37,681 nucleotides of DNA from Bacteroidales bacterium (GTDB lineage Bacteria; Bacteroidota; Bacteroidia; Bacteroidales; P3): positions 1 through 37,681 of the forward strand of contig JAKSMR010000023.1 of assembly GCA_024400495.1 (NCBI GenBank), given 5' to 3'. Below are positions 24,278 to 33,068 of this stretch, piece after piece. Every line of letters begins with the position of its first letter. The first letter of the stretch is position 1. The notes under the pieces were generated by a model that had not been told where the DNA came from, did no database searches, and saw only the letters and a list, made by a program, of their open reading frames with translations. Position numbers and translations under genes: made by a program.

Positions 24278-24295
24278 TTTTTTTTTGGGGGGGGG
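24278..24295. repeat. T9-G9 homopolymer in the panB leader
   Basis: On the plus strand nine T (24278-24286) are followed by nine G (24287-24295). On the panB mRNA strand this reads C9 then A9, ending 18 bases before the ATG. Such tracts are prone to slipped-strand length change and to sequencing error. Confidence 0.9.
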
Positions 24296-24316
24296 TATCC
24301 TCGTGTGTGAGGCGGG

Positions 24317-25576
24317 TTATTCTATCTCTTCGTCGCTGTTCTTAGCTTTTCTGGCGCGGCTGGGCTTGCTCTCTTCTTCTATCTCTTCGTCCTGATCTTC
24401 GATGATGCGCAGCAGCGAACGCAAGCCTTTCTTGATCTCCCATTCGCCGTGCTTGTCGATTTTGTAGGCTTTGTAGTGCTTGCCGTTGATGGTGAAGACG
24501 CCCTGTTCGATGTTGTTCTTAACCTCGAAGAAATAGTCTCCTATCTCTTCCTCTTTGATGCGTTTGCCGAGATAGAGGGTGTCGATCTGGGTGACATTGA
24601 TGCCGGCCTGGATGTTGATGGAGATCTTTCCTGCTACCTTCTTGGTGGCGAGGGCTTTGTATTCGACACCTTTCTCGCTGTATTTCTTGCTGAAGATACG
24701 CAGCTTGTTGTCCCACTGCTCCTGTGTCACGGGAAAGCGCACGAAGATGGAGTCGGCAAGCTCCTGGCTGCATTCCTCGTAGGCGCGCTTCATGTTGGAT
24801 CGGAGCACGACATAACCCACCTGAAGGATGATCTGCTTCTTGTGGGGGACGAGCGAATAGCGGTCGAGGATCTCTTTGTAGTCGAGGTGTTCTTCGATGG
24901 AGAAGGTTGCCGAGGGGCAGGTGTCCTTGGTGTTGGTCACATACTGCAGGGCGCCGCGTCTCATATGCACCGAAGCGTAGTATCCGTGGATGGTGGTGTC
25001 CTGGTTGGGTACATAGCATCCGCGGGCCATGCCGATGCATTCGTCGGGGTTGTTCTTGAAGGTGACGAGGACGCAGTTGTTGAGCTGGATGGTCTTGTTG
25101 AAGGTCCTGCGGCTCTCAGGGAGGTCGGCGCAGTTGTATGTGCGGCGGTCAACGGGCACCTCGTAGCGTAGTAGCTCGGTGGTGTCGCCATTGCAGGAGC
25201 AGTGGATCTTGTTTGTGGCGTAGCGGATGGGGAAGGCCGAGTGGCAGCGCTGGGAGAAATAGTTGTATATCGCATCCACGCGGAGCTGGGTCAGCGCCTC
25301 GTTGGCGTCGCCGTAGCCTTCGATAACCATCGAGTAGAGCTTTGGGTTGTCATAGCGGAAGGCCACATTATAGGCAGAGTCCATCATGTCGAGGTCGCCG
25401 ATGGAGTAGGTGCTGTCGTTGGCGTCGTACTGTACCAGCAAGCAGAATACTTCGGGCTCCTGCATGGCCAGCTGCATATTCTTGACGGGCTTCGCACTGG
25501 GGATATAGATGCCTGTCTGTGCAACAGCGATGTCCATAGCCAGGCATAGTGCGAGAAAGAGGAATATCCTTTTCAT
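24317..25576 (-). CDS. Periplasmic or outer-membrane protein of unknown function
   Basis: 419 aa. A signal peptide ends near A-V-A-Q (residue 20). A segment at about residues 80-110 (VIEGYGDANEALTQLRVDAIYNYF) loosely resembles the OmpA-like peptidoglycan-binding motif, but lacks the usual Asp/Arg pair in full. The middle is rich in Cys (C-S-C near residue 128, then six more to about residue 220), which suggests disulfides. The C terminus is highly charged (EDQDEEIEEESKPSRARKA). I do not recognise the family. It lies 33 bases downstream of the MoxR gene and 57 bases upstream of panB on the same strand, so co-transcription with the isomerase/MoxR block is likely. Confidence 0.75.
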   Translation of the reverse strand: MKRIFLFLALCLAMDIAVAQTGIYIPSAKPVKNMQLAMQEPEVFCLLVQYDANDSTYSIGDLDMMDSAYNVAFRYDNPKLYSMVIEGYGDANEALTQLRVDAIYNYFSQRCHSAFPIRYATNKIHCSCNGDTTELLRYEVPVDRRTYNCADLPESRRTFNKTIQLNNCVLVTFKNNPDECIGMARGCYVPNQDTTIHGYYASVHMRRGALQYVTNTKDTCPSATFSIEEHLDYKEILDRYSLVPHKKQIILQVGYVVLRSNMKRAYEECSQELADSIFVRFPVTQEQWDNKLRIFSKKYSEKGVEYKALATKKVAGKISINIQAGINVTQIDTLYLGKRIKEEEIGDYFFEVKNNIEQGVFTINGKHYKAYKIDKHGEWEIKKGLRSLLRIIEDQDEEIEEESKPSRARKAKNSDEEIE

Positions 25577-25609
25577 AGTACTTATTATTTTATATGTCGT
25601 TATGAAAGG

Positions 25610-26572
25610 TTATTGTGCGTTGATGAGTTGCAGGATGATACTGTCGGTGGTCACCCCTTCGGCTTCGGCATAGTAGTTGCGTACGATGCGGTGGCGAAGG
25701 ACCTCGGTGGCTACTGCCTGCACATCCTCGATGTCGGGTGAATATTTGCCGTGCATGGCGGCATGGGTGCGGGCGCCCATCACGAGATACTGCGATGCGC
25801 GAGGGCCTGCTCCCCAGGAGATGTAGCGCTTGGCCAGCATGTCGGGGTTGCTCTCGTTGGCGCGGGTATGCGACACCAGACGCACGGCATACTCGCACAC
25901 GTTGTCGGCCACGGGCATCTTGCGGATGGTGGACTGTATGTTCATGATCTCTTCTGCGGAGAGCACCTTTTGGATGTCGGCGTCGCGGTCTATGGTGGTG
26001 GTCTTCACGATGTCGAGCTCTTCGGCAAAGGAGGGGTAGTCGAGCTTGATGTTAAGCATGAAGCGGTCGAGCTGAGCTTCGGGAAGCGGGTAGGTGCCTT
26101 CCTGTTCTATGGGGTTCTGGGTGGCTAGAACGAAGAAGGGCTTGGGCAACGGATAGGAGGTACCCGAAACGGTGACGCTCTTCTCCTGCATGGCTTCAAG
26201 AAGGGCGGCCTGGGTTTTGGGAGGGGTACGGTTGATCTCGTCGGCCAGCACGATGTTGGCGAAGATGGGACCTTTCACGAAACGGAAGTGGCGCGAGTCG
26301 TCGAGGATCTCGGAACCTGTGATGTCGGAAGGCATGAGGTCGGGGGTGAACTGGATGCGGCTGAACTCCAAGCCGAGGGCTTTGGAAAGGGTGTTGACCA
26401 TGAGGGTCTTTGCCAGGCCGGGCACACCTACCAGGAGGCAGTGGCCGCCGGTGAAGATGGAGAGGAGGAGGCTGTCCACGGCCTTGTCCTGTCCCACGAT
26501 AACCTTGCCGATTTCGGTTTTGAGGGAGCGGTATTTTTCAACTAAGAAGTTCAGGGTCTCGGTGTCGTTCAT
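25610..26572 (-). CDS. MoxR-family AAA+ ATPase
   Basis: 320 aa, typical of MoxR. Walker A is GVPGLAKT (residues 49-56), Walker B ends in IVLADEINR (Asp111, Glu112), sensor 1 is FVLATQNPIEQEGTYPLPEAQLDRF, and a helical lid (ISWGAGPRASQYL) closes the domain. MoxR ATPases act as chaperones, usually with partner proteins that carry von Willebrand factor A domains (the Bat proteins in Bacteroidetes). No such partner gene follows here; instead an unknown periplasmic protein gene does. The gene starts 10 bases after the surA-like stop, so it is probably co-transcribed with the periplasmic isomerase genes. Confidence 0.93.
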   Translation of the reverse strand: MNDTETLNFLVEKYRSLKTEIGKVIVGQDKAVDSLLLSIFTGGHCLLVGVPGLAKTLMVNTLSKALGLEFSRIQFTPDLMPSDITGSEILDDSRHFRFVKGPIFANIVLADEINRTPPKTQAALLEAMQEKSVTVSGTSYPLPKPFFVLATQNPIEQEGTYPLPEAQLDRFMLNIKLDYPSFAEELDIVKTTTIDRDADIQKVLSAEEIMNIQSTIRKMPVADNVCEYAVRLVSHTRANESNPDMLAKRYISWGAGPRASQYLVMGARTHAAMHGKYSPDIEDVQAVATEVLRHRIVRNYYAEAEGVTTDSIILQLINAQ

Positions 26573-26582
26573 GGTAGTGGTG

Positions 26583-27932
26583 CTATTTGGTCCAGTTGAG
26601 CTGGAAGTTGCAGTCCTTGAAATCGTCGGAGATGCGGATGTAGGTGTTCTTGATCATCTTCTGCGCCCATGCCTGGATCTTATCCTGTTTGGCTTTCTCG
26701 AGGGTGGCGTTGTAGATCTTGTCGTAGTCGTCGGAGAGGTTGGCCTGGTGGGCTTCCACCTTCTTGGTGAGCTTCACGATATGGTAGGCCTCTTTGTTGT
26801 CGTCGGTGGTCTTGACGGTGGCGTTGCTGATGTCGCCCACCTTCATGTTGGTGAAGGGGATGGTGGGATACAGCTCCTTGAACATCTCTTTTCCAAAGCG
26901 GTTGTTGCCGGTGTAGGGGTTGGTCATCACGCCGCCCTGGAGTTTGGTGGCGCCTTCGGAGTACTGCTTGGCGGCATCCTCGAAGGTGATGTTGCCAAGG
27001 CGTATCTCTGTGGCGATGCTGTCCAGCTTCATACGTACCTTCAGGAGGTCTTCGGCCGATGCTTTAGGGGTTATGAGGATATGGCGTGCGTTGACGCTGT
27101 TGCCTCTGCGCTCGATGAGCTGGATGATATGGAAGCCGAACTTGGTCTCGATGATGGGGCTCACTTCGCCGGGCTTCAGCGCATAGGCGGCAGCCTCAAA
27201 CTCGCTGACCATCTCGCCGCGGGTGAAGAAACCCAGTTCGCCGCCTTTCTTGGCAGAGCCGGGGTCTTCGGAGTAGAGGGTTGCCAGCATGCTGAATTTC
27301 TCGCCTTTGAGGATGCGCTCTCTCATCTGTGAGAGTTCGAAGCGCACACGCTCTCTCTCGGCTTCGGTGATGGAGGGGCGGATCTCGATCTCGGCAAACT
27401 CATACTCGTCGCTGATCATGGGGATGCTGTCCTTGGGGATGGCGTTGTAGTATTCTGCCACTTCGCGTGGGGTAATCTTCACGTTGTCGGTGAGGGAGCC
27501 CTCTACGCGCTGGCTGATGATGCGGTCCTTCAGCAGACGGAAGTAGATGTCGTGCAGGTCTTCGTAGGTATAGCCTGTGGCTTTGAACATAGCCTCTTTG
27601 CTGCCATACTGGCGGATGTAGTTCTTGAGGTAGTACTGTACCTGCTGCTCCACCTCGTCGTCGGTCACTTCTACGCTGTCCACCTCGCCTTTGTGTACCA
27701 GCAGCTTGTTGAGCAGGATGCTCTCCAGGATCTGGCAGCGGTTCTCTTTGGCGTTGGTGTAGCCCTGCTGGCGGCGGATGGAGCTGTAGGCGTTCTCTAC
27801 GTCGCTAAGCTTGATGATGTTCTTTCCCACAACGGCTACAACCTCGTCAACAACCACGTCGTGCTGGGCGTTGGCAATGGTGGTGAGTGAGCAGAGGGTG
27901 ATAAATAATATGAATAATCTTGTAATCTTCAT
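26583..27932 (-). CDS. surA: SurA-like periplasmic peptidyl-prolyl isomerase, two PpiC domains
   Basis: 449 aa. A signal peptide ends near I-A-N-A-Q (residue 22). A SurA-type N-terminal helical chaperone domain (about 25-170, beginning VDEVVAVVGKNIIKLSDV) precedes two parvulin domains: about 172-278 (KGGELGFFTRGEM, KFGFHIIQLIERR) and about 282-385 (NARHILITPKAS, LQGGVMTNPYTG). SurA proteins carry unfolded outer-membrane proteins across the periplasm. The neighbours (a second isomerase, a PpiC-less SurA-like lipoprotein, and outer-membrane barrels elsewhere in the window) fit this. It is the third of three consecutive folding-factor genes. Confidence 0.92.
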   Translation of the reverse strand: MKITRLFILFITLCSLTTIANAQHDVVVDEVVAVVGKNIIKLSDVENAYSSIRRQQGYTNAKENRCQILESILLNKLLVHKGEVDSVEVTDDEVEQQVQYYLKNYIRQYGSKEAMFKATGYTYEDLHDIYFRLLKDRIISQRVEGSLTDNVKITPREVAEYYNAIPKDSIPMISDEYEFAEIEIRPSITEAERERVRFELSQMRERILKGEKFSMLATLYSEDPGSAKKGGELGFFTRGEMVSEFEAAAYALKPGEVSPIIETKFGFHIIQLIERRGNSVNARHILITPKASAEDLLKVRMKLDSIATEIRLGNITFEDAAKQYSEGATKLQGGVMTNPYTGNNRFGKEMFKELYPTIPFTNMKVGDISNATVKTTDDNKEAYHIVKLTKKVEAHQANLSDDYDKIYNATLEKAKQDKIQAWAQKMIKNTYIRISDDFKDCNFQLNWTK

Positions 27933-27956
27933 CGGTTCGAAGGATTGGTGCTTGGG

Positions 27957-28796
27957 TTAGTGTATTTCTATCTCGCCTTTTTCGGTGGCTTTCTTCAGGA
28001 GGTCGCGCTGCATGTTCTTGATGATATCCATCTTGCGTCGGTTGAGGATGATGGAGCGTATGCTCGTCCTCACGAAGTCGATGGGGGCGATCTGGTTCAC
28101 CATCTTGTGGTCGAGGATGCGCACGAAATAGGCGTACTGGTTGTCGGTTTGGGAGATGATCTTCGTGTTGCGGATGAACTCCTCCTCGTTGGCGATCTCG
28201 ACAGGGGCGATGCTTTGCAGTTGGGAGGTGGTGATCCAGTAGTCGTTCGAGAACGAGAAGGCTTCGCCATATACTGCCGACAGGCGTTCCACCTCCATCA
28301 GCTCTTTCTCCGAGAGGCTGCGCTGTGTGATCAGCTTCTGCAGCTTGGGCAGCTGGGGGGCGTTTTTGTCGATCTTTACATAGTGGACCTTGACGATGTT
28401 GCTTCTCAGGACGAAGGTCTCGGTGTTGGTCGAATAGTATTCCTCTATCTCGCTGTCGGCGACGTTGGTGTCGAGCATCTGGGCAACGATGAGGCTCTCG
28501 TATTCGTAGGTGATCAGACTGTTTTTGTAGTTCTGCAGCTCCAGGTCGAAGGTCTTGGTGATGTTGCGCTTGGCTTTCTCAAGCACCACCATCTGCTGCA
28601 CCCATTGGTTGATGTAGTTCTGCACCACGATGGCGCTGTCTTCGGGCGAGGTGCCCTCGATCACCAGTCCGGCAAGGTCGCTCTTGTAGAGGTATTTGTC
28701 GTAGGCGCGGGCAACCACTTCGCCGGTCTCTCGCTTGCAGGAGGCGAGGACGAGGAGCGTGCCGAGAAGCAGAAGAGTGAGGTTTCGTGCAGACAT
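27957..28796 (-). CDS. SurA-N-like lipoprotein without a PpiC domain
   Basis: 279 aa. The lipoprotein signal ends at L-V-L-A-S-C with Cys20. The body is mostly helical and charged, with a chaperone-like pattern (DSAIVVQNYINQWVQQMVVLEKA, helices ending EIEEYY) like the N-terminal region of SurA/PrsA-type isomerases. The parvulin catalytic block (G-x-L-G-x-F and F-G-x-H-I-I) is absent. It sits between two true PpiC isomerase genes, 7 bases after one and 24 before the other, so a joint periplasmic folding role is likely. It may be a membrane-tethered holdase rather than an isomerase; that is inference from the visible domain content and context. Confidence 0.72.
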   Translation of the reverse strand: MSARNLTLLLLGTLLVLASCKRETGEVVARAYDKYLYKSDLAGLVIEGTSPEDSAIVVQNYINQWVQQMVVLEKAKRNITKTFDLELQNYKNSLITYEYESLIVAQMLDTNVADSEIEEYYSTNTETFVLRSNIVKVHYVKIDKNAPQLPKLQKLITQRSLSEKELMEVERLSAVYGEAFSFSNDYWITTSQLQSIAPVEIANEEEFIRNTKIISQTDNQYAYFVRILDHKMVNQIAPIDFVRTSIRSIILNRRKMDIIKNMQRDLLKKATEKGEIEIH

Positions 28797-28803
28797 GGGG
28801 CTG

Positions 28804-30909
28804 TTAGTAGGTTATTTCGTCGACGACATCCTTGTGGATGACAACATTATACTGCTTGCGGAGTGTCTTGATCAGCTCTGTGTCGAGGTGGTTCTGGTAG
28901 TCGTTGATGTAGTATCCGCGGGCTTCCATGAGCGATTTGAGGCAAGGGTCGGTGACCTTTTCCACAATGACGATGGCGTAGCCGTTCTGTTCGGCGTGGG
29001 TGTAGGAGCCCGTGGCCCATTCCTCTTTGTTGAGGATGGTCTGCTTGCCGTCCTCCACCGTCTTGCTCTCGACGGTGACGGCCTTGCGGCTGGCGGAGTC
29101 CTTGATGCCGGCCACGATGTAGTCTCTCAGCACGCTGGCTTTGCCCGATTTCTTCTGCCATCTGGCTACGGCCTTCTCTGCCTTCTCGGGGGCGAGGATG
29201 GTGTTGTCGGGCACACGAACGATATGGATCTTGGCGCGGGTGTTCCAGAAGTAGTTCTCGTCCTCTTCCTTGTCGAGGCTCTTCTTCTTGCTCTCGGTGG
29301 CGTAGAAGTCCTTCAGTCCGGTGGAGTCGAGGATGGCTTTCGACCAAACCATCTTGTCGGTGTAGGAGAAGATCATGAGGCCGTTGCGGTATTCGTCCAT
29401 GAGGGCTTTGAACTCGGCGTTGTCGAGCTCGAGGCGGCTGTCGGCGTAGGCGATGGCGCGGTCTTCGATGAACTCCTTGTATTTCTGGTCGACAAAAGCG
29501 TCGAGGTTGCCCTTGCGGGGGTTGTATACCTGGGTGGCTTCGATAAATTTGAGGAGGTCGATGTTGTTGTATTCCTGGTCACCGATCTGGAAGAGGGGGC
29601 GCATATCGTCCACCATGCCGTCGCGGTAGTGCCATTTCTTGCGGTAGACGGAGTCGTTGAGGGCGGAGACGCTAGCCTTGAGCGAGGCGAGATAGACCTT
29701 GGGGGCTTTGCTGTTCTTGTTCTGCTTGAGGTAGGTCTGAGTGAAGTCGGTGAAGCCGTAGCGCTCCTTGCATTGTTCGGCGAAGGCGGTCTTGGGGGCG
29801 GTGTTGCGAGCGTCGCGGGCGAGGCGCTGCTTGTAGGTGGGCACCATCTCTTCGTAGGGAGGGAGGACGTCGAGCTTCACCACCTTGATGATGTGCCATC
29901 CGTAGGTGCTGTGGAAGGGCTCGCTGAGCTGTCCCACGGGGGTCTCGGAGATGTGTTTCACATACTCGGGGGGTATCTGGTTGAGCTCCACCTCGGGGAG
30001 GAGGCCGCCGTTGACGGCGGAGTTGACGTCGTCGCTATAGTTGCGGCACACTACTGCGAAATCGTCGCCGTCCATAATCTTCTGGTAGGCGTCGCGGATC
30101 TTGCCTTCGGCGCCCACACCTTCTTTCACCCAGATGTGGAGGAGGCCCGATTTCCCGTAGTATTTCATTTTCTCATGAACCTTGATGATGTGGTATCCGT
30201 AGTTGGTGCGGATGGGGCGGCAGATGGTGCCGGGCTTGGTGTTGTAGGCTGCTGTCTCGAAATTATATACCATGTTGAAGACGGTGAAACAGCCCAGGTC
30301 GCCTTTGTTGCCGACGGCGTTGGGGTTCTGCTCTGAGATTCGTCCTTTGGCAGAGGGGTCTTCGGAGTATTCCAGGGCCAGCTGGTTGAAGTCGGCGCCT
30401 TTGATGGCTTTGTTGTAAACCTCTATGGCCTTGGAGTAGGCTGCCATGGTGTCCTCGGGCGAAGCGTTGCGGTTGACGCGGATGAGGATATGCGATGCGT
30501 GCACGGCATACTGGTTGCGTTCGTAGGCCTCTCTGAGGATGTGCTCCATGGTTGCCGAGTCGATGAGGTAGGGCTCTGCCAGCTCCTGGCGGTAGCCTCT
30601 CAGCTCTTTCTTGAGGCTGATGAGGGTGTCGATGCGGCGGGCGTTGGCGTCGGCCAACTTGGCGCGGAAGTTTACATAAACATCAACATACTCTTCCAGG
30701 GCCTTGCGTTTCTCGTAGGTGCAGGCGGTGGGGGCAGCGGCGGGCTCTTTGCCTATCGATTTGAGGAACTCTCTCATGAATTCCGATTTGTAGATGGGCT
30801 GGCCTCCTACCTCGAAGATTACGGGGTCGTTCTGCTTCTGGGCCATGGCGTTGGCGGAGAAAGCGAGGGCGATGGCTGCGGTAAGTATCTGGATGAATCT
30901 TTTTTTCAT
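28804..30909 (-). CDS. Peptidyl-prolyl isomerase with two PpiC domains (PpiD/SurA-like)
   Basis: 701 aa from the ATG at 30909, where a signal peptide starts (MKKRFIQILTAAIALAFSANAMAQ). The extra open frame upstream runs into guaB and is rejected. A helical N-terminal domain (about 28-135, VIFEVGGQPIYKSEFMREF) precedes a first parvulin domain (about 137-245; VHASHILIRV, NKGDLGCFTVFNMVYNFETAAY, NYGYHIIKVHEK) and a second (about 258-360; LLHIWVKEG, NGGLLPEVELNQIPPEYV, TYGWHIIKVVKL). A long C-terminal helical region of about 340 residues follows, with no recognised domain. It is probably a periplasmic foldase for outer-membrane or secreted proteins. It is the first gene after guaB and is followed at 7 bases by the SurA-N-like lipoprotein. 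Confidence 0.92.
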   Translation of the reverse strand: MKKRFIQILTAAIALAFSANAMAQKQNDPVIFEVGGQPIYKSEFMREFLKSIGKEPAAAPTACTYEKRKALEEYVDVYVNFRAKLADANARRIDTLISLKKELRGYRQELAEPYLIDSATMEHILREAYERNQYAVHASHILIRVNRNASPEDTMAAYSKAIEVYNKAIKGADFNQLALEYSEDPSAKGRISEQNPNAVGNKGDLGCFTVFNMVYNFETAAYNTKPGTICRPIRTNYGYHIIKVHEKMKYYGKSGLLHIWVKEGVGAEGKIRDAYQKIMDGDDFAVVCRNYSDDVNSAVNGGLLPEVELNQIPPEYVKHISETPVGQLSEPFHSTYGWHIIKVVKLDVLPPYEEMVPTYKQRLARDARNTAPKTAFAEQCKERYGFTDFTQTYLKQNKNSKAPKVYLASLKASVSALNDSVYRKKWHYRDGMVDDMRPLFQIGDQEYNNIDLLKFIEATQVYNPRKGNLDAFVDQKYKEFIEDRAIAYADSRLELDNAEFKALMDEYRNGLMIFSYTDKMVWSKAILDSTGLKDFYATESKKKSLDKEEDENYFWNTRAKIHIVRVPDNTILAPEKAEKAVARWQKKSGKASVLRDYIVAGIKDSASRKAVTVESKTVEDGKQTILNKEEWATGSYTHAEQNGYAIVIVEKVTDPCLKSLMEARGYYINDYQNHLDTELIKTLRKQYNVVIHKDVVDEITY

Positions 30910-31114
30910 TTCTTGGTGTGATATGAGAATAGTCTGTTTGGGTTGGCGTTGTGTGGGAAGCGTGTCTGCTGTTGCCGGGGGAAGGGCTTTCCCCCTTTGT
31001 GCCCTTCGGCGCACCTTCCCGGGGGCGGGCTGTTGCTGCCTCTCCCCCCGATGGGTCTGCCGTAGTGTTGCGGGGCTCTGCCGGAGGCGCTTCCGTGTGG
31101 GTGCCTTTTTTCTG
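30910..31114. other. GC-rich spacer between guaB and the isomerase gene
   Basis: 205 bases with no gene. It is rich in G and C runs and contains a perfect hairpin, GGGGGAA (30977-30983) and TTCCCCC (30989-30995) with a 5-base loop. No T-run follows on either strand, so termination is uncertain. Confidence 0.5.
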
Positions 31115-32590
31115 CTATCTGGAGTAGTTGGGGGCTTCGCGGGTGATGGCGATGTCGTGAGGATGGCTCTCGGCACGACCGGCGGCGGTGATGCGGATGA
31201 ACTGGGCCTTGGTCTTCAGGGTCTCGATGTCCTTGCTGCCGGTGTAGCCCATACCGGCCTTGAGGCCGCCGATGAGCTGATAGAGCACCTCGTTGAGGGT
31301 TCCTTTGTAGGGTACGCGGCCTACTACACCTTCGGGGACGAGCTTCTTGGCGTCGGTCTCTTTGTCCTGGAAGTAGCGGTCCTTGGAACCGCTCTGCATG
31401 GCCTCGAGGGAGCCCATGCCGCGGTAGCTCTTGAACTTGCGGCCTTCGAAGATGATGGTCTCGCCGGGAGCTTCGTCGCAGCCTGCCACGAGGGAGCCGA
31501 TCATGATGGTGTCGGCGCCGGCGGCGATGGCCTTCACGATGTCGCCGGAGTAGCGGATGCCGCCGTCGGCGATGACGGGCACGTCGAAGCCTTTGGTCTT
31601 GAGGGCTCCCACCACTTCCATGACGGCGGTGAGCTGGGGAACGCCGATGCCGGCGATGATGCGGGTGGAGCAGATGCTTCCGGGGCCGATGCCGACCTTG
31701 ATGGCGTCGGCGCCTGCTTCGGCGAGCATGATGGCGGCTTCGCCGGTGGCGATGTTACCTACCACTACGTCGAGGTTGGGGTATTTGGCTTTCACGCTCT
31801 TGAGGGCTTCTACCACGCGGATGGAGTGGCCGTGGGCGGTGTCGATGACGATGGCGTCAACGCCGGCGGTCACGAGGGCGTCGACACGCTGCATCATGTC
31901 GGGGGTGATGCCGACACCGGCAGCTACACGCAGACGGCCTCGCTCGTCCTTGCAGGCGTTGGGGCGCTCCTTGGAGGACATGATGTCGCGATAGGTGATC
32001 AGACCTACGAAACGGCCGTCTTTGTCGACGACGGGCAGTTTCTCGATCTTGTATTTCTGAAGGATCTGGCTGGCCTCCTCGAAGGTGGTGCCTTCGTGGG
32101 TGGTCACGAGGTCGGTGATCATCACCTCGCCCAGAGTGCGGTTCATATTGTTTTCGAAACGGAGGTCGCGGCTGGTGATCATGCCGATGAGCTTGCGGTA
32201 GTCGTCAACGATGGGGATGCCGCCGATGCCATATTCGTCCATGAGGCGCTTGGCGTCTTTCACCAGGGCGTCGCTCTTGAGGGTCACGGGGTCGATGATC
32301 ATGCCGTTCTCGCAACGCTTCACTTTGATGACCTCGTTGGCCTGGGCCTCGATGCTCATGTTCTTGTGGAGCACGCCGATGCCGCCTTCCTGTGCCATGC
32401 CGATAGCCATCGAAGCCTCGGTGACGGTGTCCATGGCTGCGGAGACCATTGGGACATTGACGGTGATGTTCTTGGTGAAACGGGAGCTGATTTTTACCTC
32501 GCGGGGAAGTACGTCGGAGAAAGCGGGAACGAGCAGTACGTCGTCGTAAGTCAGGCCTTCGCCGATAAATTTATTTGTGTCTGTGTACAT
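31115..32590 (-). CDS. guaB: Inosine-5'-monophosphate dehydrogenase
   Basis: 491 aa, standard length. GuaB oxidises IMP to XMP with NAD+, the rate-limiting step of guanine nucleotide synthesis. The N terminus ([17 protein letters not shown]) enters the TIM barrel. A pair of CBS domains (about residues 95-210; [45 protein letters not shown]) is inserted as usual. The catalytic loop is [18 protein letters not shown], with the active Cys near 303; [13 protein letters not shown] and the flap [10 protein letters not shown] follow. It is transcribed divergently from the T9SS cargo gene at 33499. A strong Bacteroidetes promoter lies 50-80 bases upstream. The isomerase gene block follows after a 205-base GC-rich spacer. 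Confidence 0.97.
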   Translation of the reverse strand: MYTDTNKFIGEGLTYDDVLLVPAFSDVLPREVKISSRFTKNITVNVPMVSAAMDTVTEASMAIGMAQEGGIGVLHKNMSIEAQANEVIKVKRCENGMIIDPVTLKSDALVKDAKRLMDEYGIGGIPIVDDYRKLIGMITSRDLRFENNMNRTLGEVMITDLVTTHEGTTFEEASQILQKYKIEKLPVVDKDGRFVGLITYRDIMSSKERPNACKDERGRLRVAAGVGITPDMMQRVDALVTAGVDAIVIDTAHGHSIRVVEALKSVKAKYPNLDVVVGNIATGEAAIMLAEAGADAIKVGIGPGSICSTRIIAGIGVPQLTAVMEVVGALKTKGFDVPVIADGGIRYSGDIVKAIAAGADTIMIGSLVAGCDEAPGETIIFEGRKFKSYRGMGSLEAMQSGSKDRYFQDKETDAKKLVPEGVVGRVPYKGTLNEVLYQLIGGLKAGMGYTGSKDIETLKTKAQFIRITAAGRAESHPHDIAITREAPNYSR

Positions 32591-32639
32591 GGTATATTGT
32601 ATTTTCTTTTTTTGTCGATTAGTGATTGAATAATTTCTG

Positions 32640-32670
32640 CAAAGGTACCACTTTTTTCCGAACTGGCAAA
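32640..32670 (-). promoter_or_regulatory. guaB: Bacteroidetes promoter of guaB
   Basis: On the minus strand, TTTG (32670-32667), a 19-bp spacer and TACCTTTG (32647-32640) match both elements of the Bacteroidetes consensus without mismatch. The predicted leader to the guaB ATG at 32590 is about 40-45 nt. Confidence 0.8.
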
Positions 32671-32885
32671 ATATATTTTTATATAGTAGCCCTTCGTCTT
32701 TGATTATGTGGCAGAAAAAGAACCCCTCGTTGTGTCGGCTTCGGGGCGGAATTGGGTCTTCCGGGGGCCGCTAGGGAGGAAAAATGGGCTGCTTTTTCTC
32801 GCGATAATGCTCCTCCGGCAAGGGTCCTCCCGACCTCCCGTGGGGCCTATGCTGCCGGCTTGCCGCCGGAGGCTGTCCTCCAAGC

Positions 32886-33068
32886 CTGCATCGGGGACGT
32901 ATCAGGGGTGTATCCGGCCTGCATCCTCGTACTTATAGGGACTTTAAAGGGACTTTATAGGGACGTTAAAGGGACTTTGATGCCGTTTTGTCCCTTTAAA
33001 GTCCCTTAAAAGTCCCTATAAAGTCCCTTTAACCCTAAGGATGCAGCGAGAATACGTGGAGGATGCAG
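32886..33068. repeat. 183-bp palindromic array of 11-bp units
   Basis: Four head-to-tail units of AGGGACTTTAA type (32937-32980; variants at one or two bases) face four inverted units of GTCCCTTTAAA type (32990-33032) across a 9-base axis. The symmetry continues outward: CTGCATC (32886), ACGTAT (32897) and CTGCATCCT (32919) on the left mirror AGGATGCAG (33038), ATACGT (33052) and GATGCAG (33062) on the right. It lies between divergent genes, so it is not a terminator for either. Confidence 0.93.

Noticed and set aside
30910-31176. Extension of the two-PpiC isomerase into guaB
   Set aside because: It is a GC-rich low-complexity frame ending before a standard signal peptide at 30909.
28735-32629. 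Long plus-strand open frames opposite the isomerase and guaB genes
   Set aside because: They give Val/Gly/Asp-rich sequences with no domains, while the minus strand encodes clear PpiC and IMPDH proteins.
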